Positions 59,700-64,000 of a DNA stretch of 64,000 nt are shown here, in pieces (positions within the stretch are counted from its first letter, which is position 1; each line of letters opens with the position of its first letter). Position numbers and translations under genes: made by a program. The notes beneath the pieces are model-generated. The model saw only the letters and a list, made by a program, of their open reading frames with translations, was not told the DNA's origin and did not search any database. The stretch spans positions 45,422,332 through 45,486,331 of the forward strand of contig CM064873.1 in NCBI GenBank assembly GCA_032719365.1, read 5' to 3'. The stretch is from Prinsepia uniflora. Lineage: Eukaryota > Streptophyta > Magnoliopsida > Rosales > Rosaceae.

Positions 59700-60217
59700 T
59701 GGGAGGCACTTCTTCGTTACCCTGGAAATGAACTTGGTAAGAGCGGCGACTCTTCCAGCTAGGATCTGAACTTCTTTGATTGTGCGGGTGCTTGCATGTC
59801 AAGGATTACCTTGATCATGTTGCTGAGAAGTTTTCCGGATCTTACTCCAATAACGCATTTGGCAGGATTGAGACACATCTGGTACTGCTTGAGCACCTGG
59901 AACATCTTGTGGAAATTGGTGACGTGATTTGTGGTAGTTTTGCTCTTAACCAGCATGTCATCCACGTAGACTTCCATGGTCTTCCTGATCTGATCACCGA
60001 ACATAAAGTTCACCAAGAATTGATAAGTTGCTCTGGTGTTCTTCAGTTTGAAAGGCAAGATGTTGTAGCAGTAGACGCCAAGGTTAGTGCGGAATCTGCT
60101 ATGGATATGATCATCTGGGTGCATCTTGATCTGGTTGTAGCCTGAATAAGCATCCATGAAGCTAAGAAGCTCATGACTTGCAATGGCGGCTACCAAATAA
60201 TTTATTTTTCTTAGTGG
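59700..60217 (-). pseudogene. Reverse transcriptase remnant of Tat element 2
   Basis: From FPLRKINYLVAAIASHELLS the minus frame continues FMDAYSGYNQIKMHP, CYNILPFKLKNTRATYQ and MEVYVDDMLVKSK, i.e. the RT fingers/palm with the catalytic YVDD box, then LNPAKCVIGV. 59759-60196 is uninterrupted. The N-terminal RT part and everything upstream in the element is missing. Confidence 0.93.
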
Positions 60218-60250
60218 GAAGCTGAGAAGCTAATGACTTGCAGTGGTGAA

Positions 60251-60866
60251 TCCTCTAGCCAGCACCATCGCTCGAGTCTGACTCCCAAGACCCGATGCAA
60301 GTCGACGAAGCCTCATTGCCTTAATCGATGTCGCACCCAGTGCGAACCAAGCCAAATCCAGAAATCTTTGCTCATTCTAAACAACAGTCGACATATACCC
60401 ATGCTCTGGCGCAAGACCTCTATCCCTCAGCATCCCAATAAAACTGGGGCGAAAATAACGTTGGAAACATTCCTTGAATGTCACCCAAGTCTTAGTAGCC
60501 ACATCCAAATCTATAAGACCAATGTCTGCCACTAGCCCTGTGCAGACCAATCTGAGAAGCACACTACTATCGGTACCATAGGCTCAAGAGGACAACCCAT
60601 TGTCTGTACGATCCGTTCAAGCGTGAGATCCACAGATCGGCCACCACGGGATCTGATCCACAAGCGCCACTTCTTTGGTAATTTTGTTCAACTGTTCTCG
60701 AACCAGGGACATCAATAACCCCTGTTGCTCCCTGCAACACATCCATCCTAACCGAACATCGATCATTACTCCAAATAATCACTATCTTAGGATCCAATCA
60801 ACCAACAAGTCCACAGCTCCAAGCCGCTAGGCCCACACAAAAACTAGCCCCTCTCGAGGTCCAACC
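60251..60866 (-). pseudogene. Chromovirus-type gag fragment
   Basis: The minus strand reads ATKTWVTFKECFQRYFRPSF followed by EQRFLDLAWFALGATSIKAM and RLRRLASGL, resembling the central gag of chromovirus elements (W..F...F...YF......EF..L....MSV.EY...F..L..FA......RRFV.GL). It joins Tat RT at 60218-60250 and ends at the LTR start 60867, so both borders are secondary junctions. Confidence 0.6.
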
Positions 60867-63371
60867 TGTAACGACCTGAATTTTCTGTATTTTTGTAAAT
60901 TGGAAAATTATATGTAAAATGACCATTTTGCCTTTGGTCAGGGTAAAATGTTGACTTTTGACTCGAGGCACTGTTTGGATATGGACTTTTGACCGTAACG
61001 TAGATCACGTCACCACGAGCCCGTGGACAGGCGGCATGTCGAAATTGGAGGTTCGGTACGGAATTTATGGATCACAGAGTATGAGGGTCACTATTATGTT
61101 TTTCGAGGATTCGGGCCAAGTGGAATTATTGGATTGGTCAACTAGGTTATTAGACCAACCAAATAAGTGACAAGTGTCACTCATCTAACTGGCTCATTTA
61201 CCCAAAAGATTGGATGCATGTATCTGCTCTCTCTCCCTTTCAATTCTCATTTGACTGTGATCCCAATTTCTGCAAACACACACACCTAGCCATCAATCAC
61301 CTTCCCTAAATCCTCTATTACCTTTAGTGAACCTGAGAAGTGACTGAAAAGAGGCATTGGACGATGACGCAGGGTGGAGAGCAACTGTTCACGGCGGAGT
61401 GACACGCTACCAGGTAAACCCGAAACCCTCTAATCGAGTCACATTTGGGTAGGATTTTTTGGGTTTTGTCGAGTGAGTATGAGGACCCAGACTTCTGTGT
61501 AGGACCAGTGTGAGTCGATTGAGGTCCATAACCAGGCATGGCAGTGATAGGATCGACGGAGAACTGGACGGGAAAACGTACCTCCATGGCTGATTGAGCT
61601 AAGGTACAATTCTTCTGCGTTTTAGCTATGTTTGAACCCACAGATCCAACTTAGGAACCTAGATGATTATAGAGGTAAAAAATGGGCAAGATACAGCCGG
61701 GTCGGGTCGCGGGTCTGTTCGACCTGAATAGCAAATCCGTCGAAGGACGAGGAGGATGACGTCAGCTGATGATGTCATCCACCTGTTAGGCTATCAGACA
61801 CGTGGGCAAATAGGGACGTGACACATGTCACGTGTCAGTGTTGACTATGCACTGACATGTTAGTGATGTGGCCCAATTGGTGGCTGCCACATGTCACTGA
61901 CATGTCAGTGATGTGGACCAACCAGCAGCTGACACGTGGCACTGTTAGGACCTGGCACGTGTTAGTGACGTGGACCAATCTTGGAATGACTCGTGGCACA
62001 TGTTAGAGTCTGACACGTGTCAGCCTGACATTCTCAGATGACATCACGCTGACATTAGCAGTGGCGTCAAGCTGACGTCAACACTGTTGACTGTTGACTT
62101 TTGACCAGACGCGTTGGCCAGCGCATGGTGGTGGTTTCGTGTTTCGAGGTGGGATCAGCACCATTTTCAAGGTTTCAACGCTCTGGATCCAATGGTGGTG
62201 GTTTCGTGTCGATTGAAGATTGTTAGGTTGGTCAAATTGGAGGTTCTAGCCTCGGGACGTGTTCCCGAGCCGATTTTGTTCGGGTTGGATATTAGACCTA
62301 GTATGGTCAATTAGTGACCTTTGGATGTGTTTGGACAAGTTTAGGCAGTTCGTTGAGCAGCGAGGACCGTGTGTGAGTGGGCTGTTGATTTCAAAATGAT
62401 TGCATGCATAACTGTTTTCACTGTTTTACTTCATGATTGTGATTGGATGATTCTTAATACTTTATGATGGGGTTCTATACATATTATGTTGTTTTGGGCA
62501 TGAGACCCGTCTGGGTATATGTACGATTTGGTTTTCGGAGTAAGTCGGAGATTTCTATGGAACGTGATACTATTGCACTGTGTATACCTACCTTATGATT
62601 ATTGTCTCCTCCAGACGTCCCTTAGTATCCTGGAGTAGTCACGGGCGCTACCTGAGAGGGGTTGACCCCGAGGGGTGGCTCGTGATTAGGAGTGCGGATA
62701 TGGATGATACCCCCAGGGAGGGTCATTGATCTACGGGTCATTGACCTGGGTGGACCCTGGGAAGACTTGGGATTGAGCCCCCCAGTGGCACACGTAGCCT
62801 TAGGACCGTGACATTATTAGGCATCGGGGATGCTAGACATCATGGATGTCAGGGTTGGGTTGTACAGTGCACTATTATAATGATTGTTTCCTTATTCTGG
62901 ATATATGATTTTATTATATTACTACGACTACCTATGTTTTGACTCAATGAATACAAGTGTAAAAACGGAGGGGTAAAACCTTATGATTATTATTATTAAA
63001 CTGGCTTTGGAAGCAATGTTTATTTTTGGCCCACTCACTCTTTATTGTTTTATTGATCCCTCTAGGCCGTGCAATCGAGTTAGAGAAGAAGGACCCAGAG
63101 TCTGAGGCATAGATTCCTTGTTGCGCACCTGTACACCCTGTTTGGGTAGGTTGAGCACCGTTTTGTAACCCAACAATGTGCTCGCATTTTGTATTTGTAC
63201 TATCCTTGGTCTGACAGTGTGGAACTCTAGGGTTGCATGTTTAACCTTATTTATTTAATTCGAAAGACTTTAAACCCGTTAAGGGTGTTTTCGGTATTGT
63301 ATAGTTATTGTCAGATGGGAGCAAGGCACATCCCCGGGTGGTCCCAGGGGGGATTAGGATAAGTCCTATCA
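60867..63371 (+). repeat. 5' LTR of a chromovirus-like element
   Basis: TGTAACGACCTGAATTTTC at 60867 to GGATAAGTCCTATCA at 63371, 2,505 bp, followed three bases later by a PBS. Includes the AGTGACAAGTGTCACT palindrome core (61166-61181), a dense array of ACGTG, GACATGTCA and TGACGTCA-like motifs (61755-62095), and terminal-hairpin arms (about 63217 and 63310). It is related to family B in the U5 region. Confidence 0.87.
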
Positions 63372-63373
63372 AA

Positions 63374-63385
63374 ATGGTAGCAGAG
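63374..63385 (+). other. Primer-binding site
   Basis: TGGTAGCAGAGC, one base different from the usual Met-tRNA PBS TGGTATCAGAGC, 2 bases after the 5' LTR end. Confidence 0.85.
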
Positions 63386-63484
63386 CATTAGAATAGTGGT
63401 CAGGGTACTAGGTTAGCGGTCTGTACTTTGTACACTGACGTTTTTTATGTTATTTAACTATTCTATGCCTCTTAACAGTTGGTT

Positions 63485-63678
63485 ATGCCTCCGAGACGTG
63501 AGCCTCGATCACGAGCTGAGGAGGAGTTCGAGAAAGGGATGGAGAGCGCGAGTATTGAACGAGCCTAGCGATTGGGGGCTACACCGTTCAGCGGGGGATC
63601 AAACCTCGAGGAGGCTCAACAGTGGATTGAGCATTGGGAGCGAATCTTTCCAGTGATGCATTGCCTGCTTGAGGAGTG
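63485..63678 (+). pseudogene. Gag start of chromovirus-like element, truncated
   Basis: ATG at 63485 gives MPPRREPRSRAEEEFEKG, with a TAG stop at 63566-63568. The frame continues with TPFSGGSNLEEAQQWIEHWE and RIFPVM, the usual N-terminal gag block (PP.F.GG..P.EA..W...IE.IF..M). At 63679 it is cut by another LTR. Confidence 0.82.
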
Positions 63679-64000
63679 TGTAATGACCCAAACTTTCGTA
63701 ATTATTATTTTATTGTAAAATGACCATTTTATCCTTAGAGAAGGAAAAAGTTGACTTTTGACTCGGGAACTATTTTGTACTTGGAACCATGACCGTGACG
63801 TTGATCGGGACGTCACGAGTCGGTAGACAGGTGGCACGTCAAAATAAGATTTCGTACAGGAAAGTTATGGTCTCGGAAGCGAAAAACGGCTAAATCGTGC
63901 CTCGAAAACCGTGTTAATTAATTAATATCTGGATTAGTTGAAAAGTAGGTGAGGGACACTTGGATGAGTGACAAGTGCCACTCATCCGTTAGCTAGGGTT
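63679..64000 (+). repeat. LTR start inserted in gag, cut by window edge
   Basis: TGTAATGACCCAAACTTTCG at 63679, with the family's early blocks (AAATGACCATTTTATCC, GTTGACTTTTGACTCGG, GTCACGAGTCGGTAGACAGG) and the 26-bp palindrome at 63962-63987. The remainder lies beyond the window. Confidence 0.82.

Overview
The window is nuclear DNA from a flowering plant, probably a eudicot. Evidence: a 12-exon intron-rich gene with plant-style GT-AG introns, a decayed chloroplast GUN4-like gene, captured plant gene exons (LanC-like and receptor-like cytoplasmic kinase), and dense nested LTR retrotransposons and Mutator-like elements. I see no bacterial operons, rRNA, tRNA or CRISPR. Species is not determinable by eye.

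Layout. 1-10912: a non-autonomous Ty3/gypsy-type element on the minus strand (partial 3' LTR, 3.5 kb non-coding interior with PBS and PPT, 2.9 kb 5' LTR), apparently inserted into the edge of an older solo LTR of the same family. 10913-13136: low-copy DNA with a GUN4 pseudogene. 13137-17752: a Pack-MULE with a perfect 9-bp target duplication that carries a LanC-like exon, split by a solo LTR. 18455-30808: a Tat-lineage gypsy element on the minus strand with gag and protease-region remnants and an antisense ORF; its 5' LTR carries a 2,948-bp solo LTR with a perfect 5-bp duplication. 31240-31974: a TRIM-like element. 34406-39184: the one host gene that reads intact, a predicted 295-residue SPRING/C12orf49-like secretory protein on the minus strand. 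39480-41080: another MULE close upstream of that gene. 41340-60217: a second Tat element with an antisense ORF plus RT, RNase H and integrase remnants. It was invaded by a chromovirus, whose 3' LTR was invaded by a solo LTR and a MULE, and the MULE by a hAT-like element. 60251-64000: a gag fragment, then a 5' LTR with PBS and gag start, itself cut by another LTR that runs off the window.

How it fits together: nearly everything except the SPRING-like gene and the GUN4 relic is transposon. Insertion order can be read from target-site duplications, and in two places removing the insertion restores a reading frame. Points worth follow-up are the SPRING-like gene, whose C-terminus looks like the cysteine-rich tail of MGAT5 glycosyltransferases; the two Pack-MULEs; the two spliced antisense ORFs; and LTR sequences with conserved palindromes, clustered TGACGTCA sites and variable internal arrays. 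No system that is clearly new to science can be proven from sequence alone.
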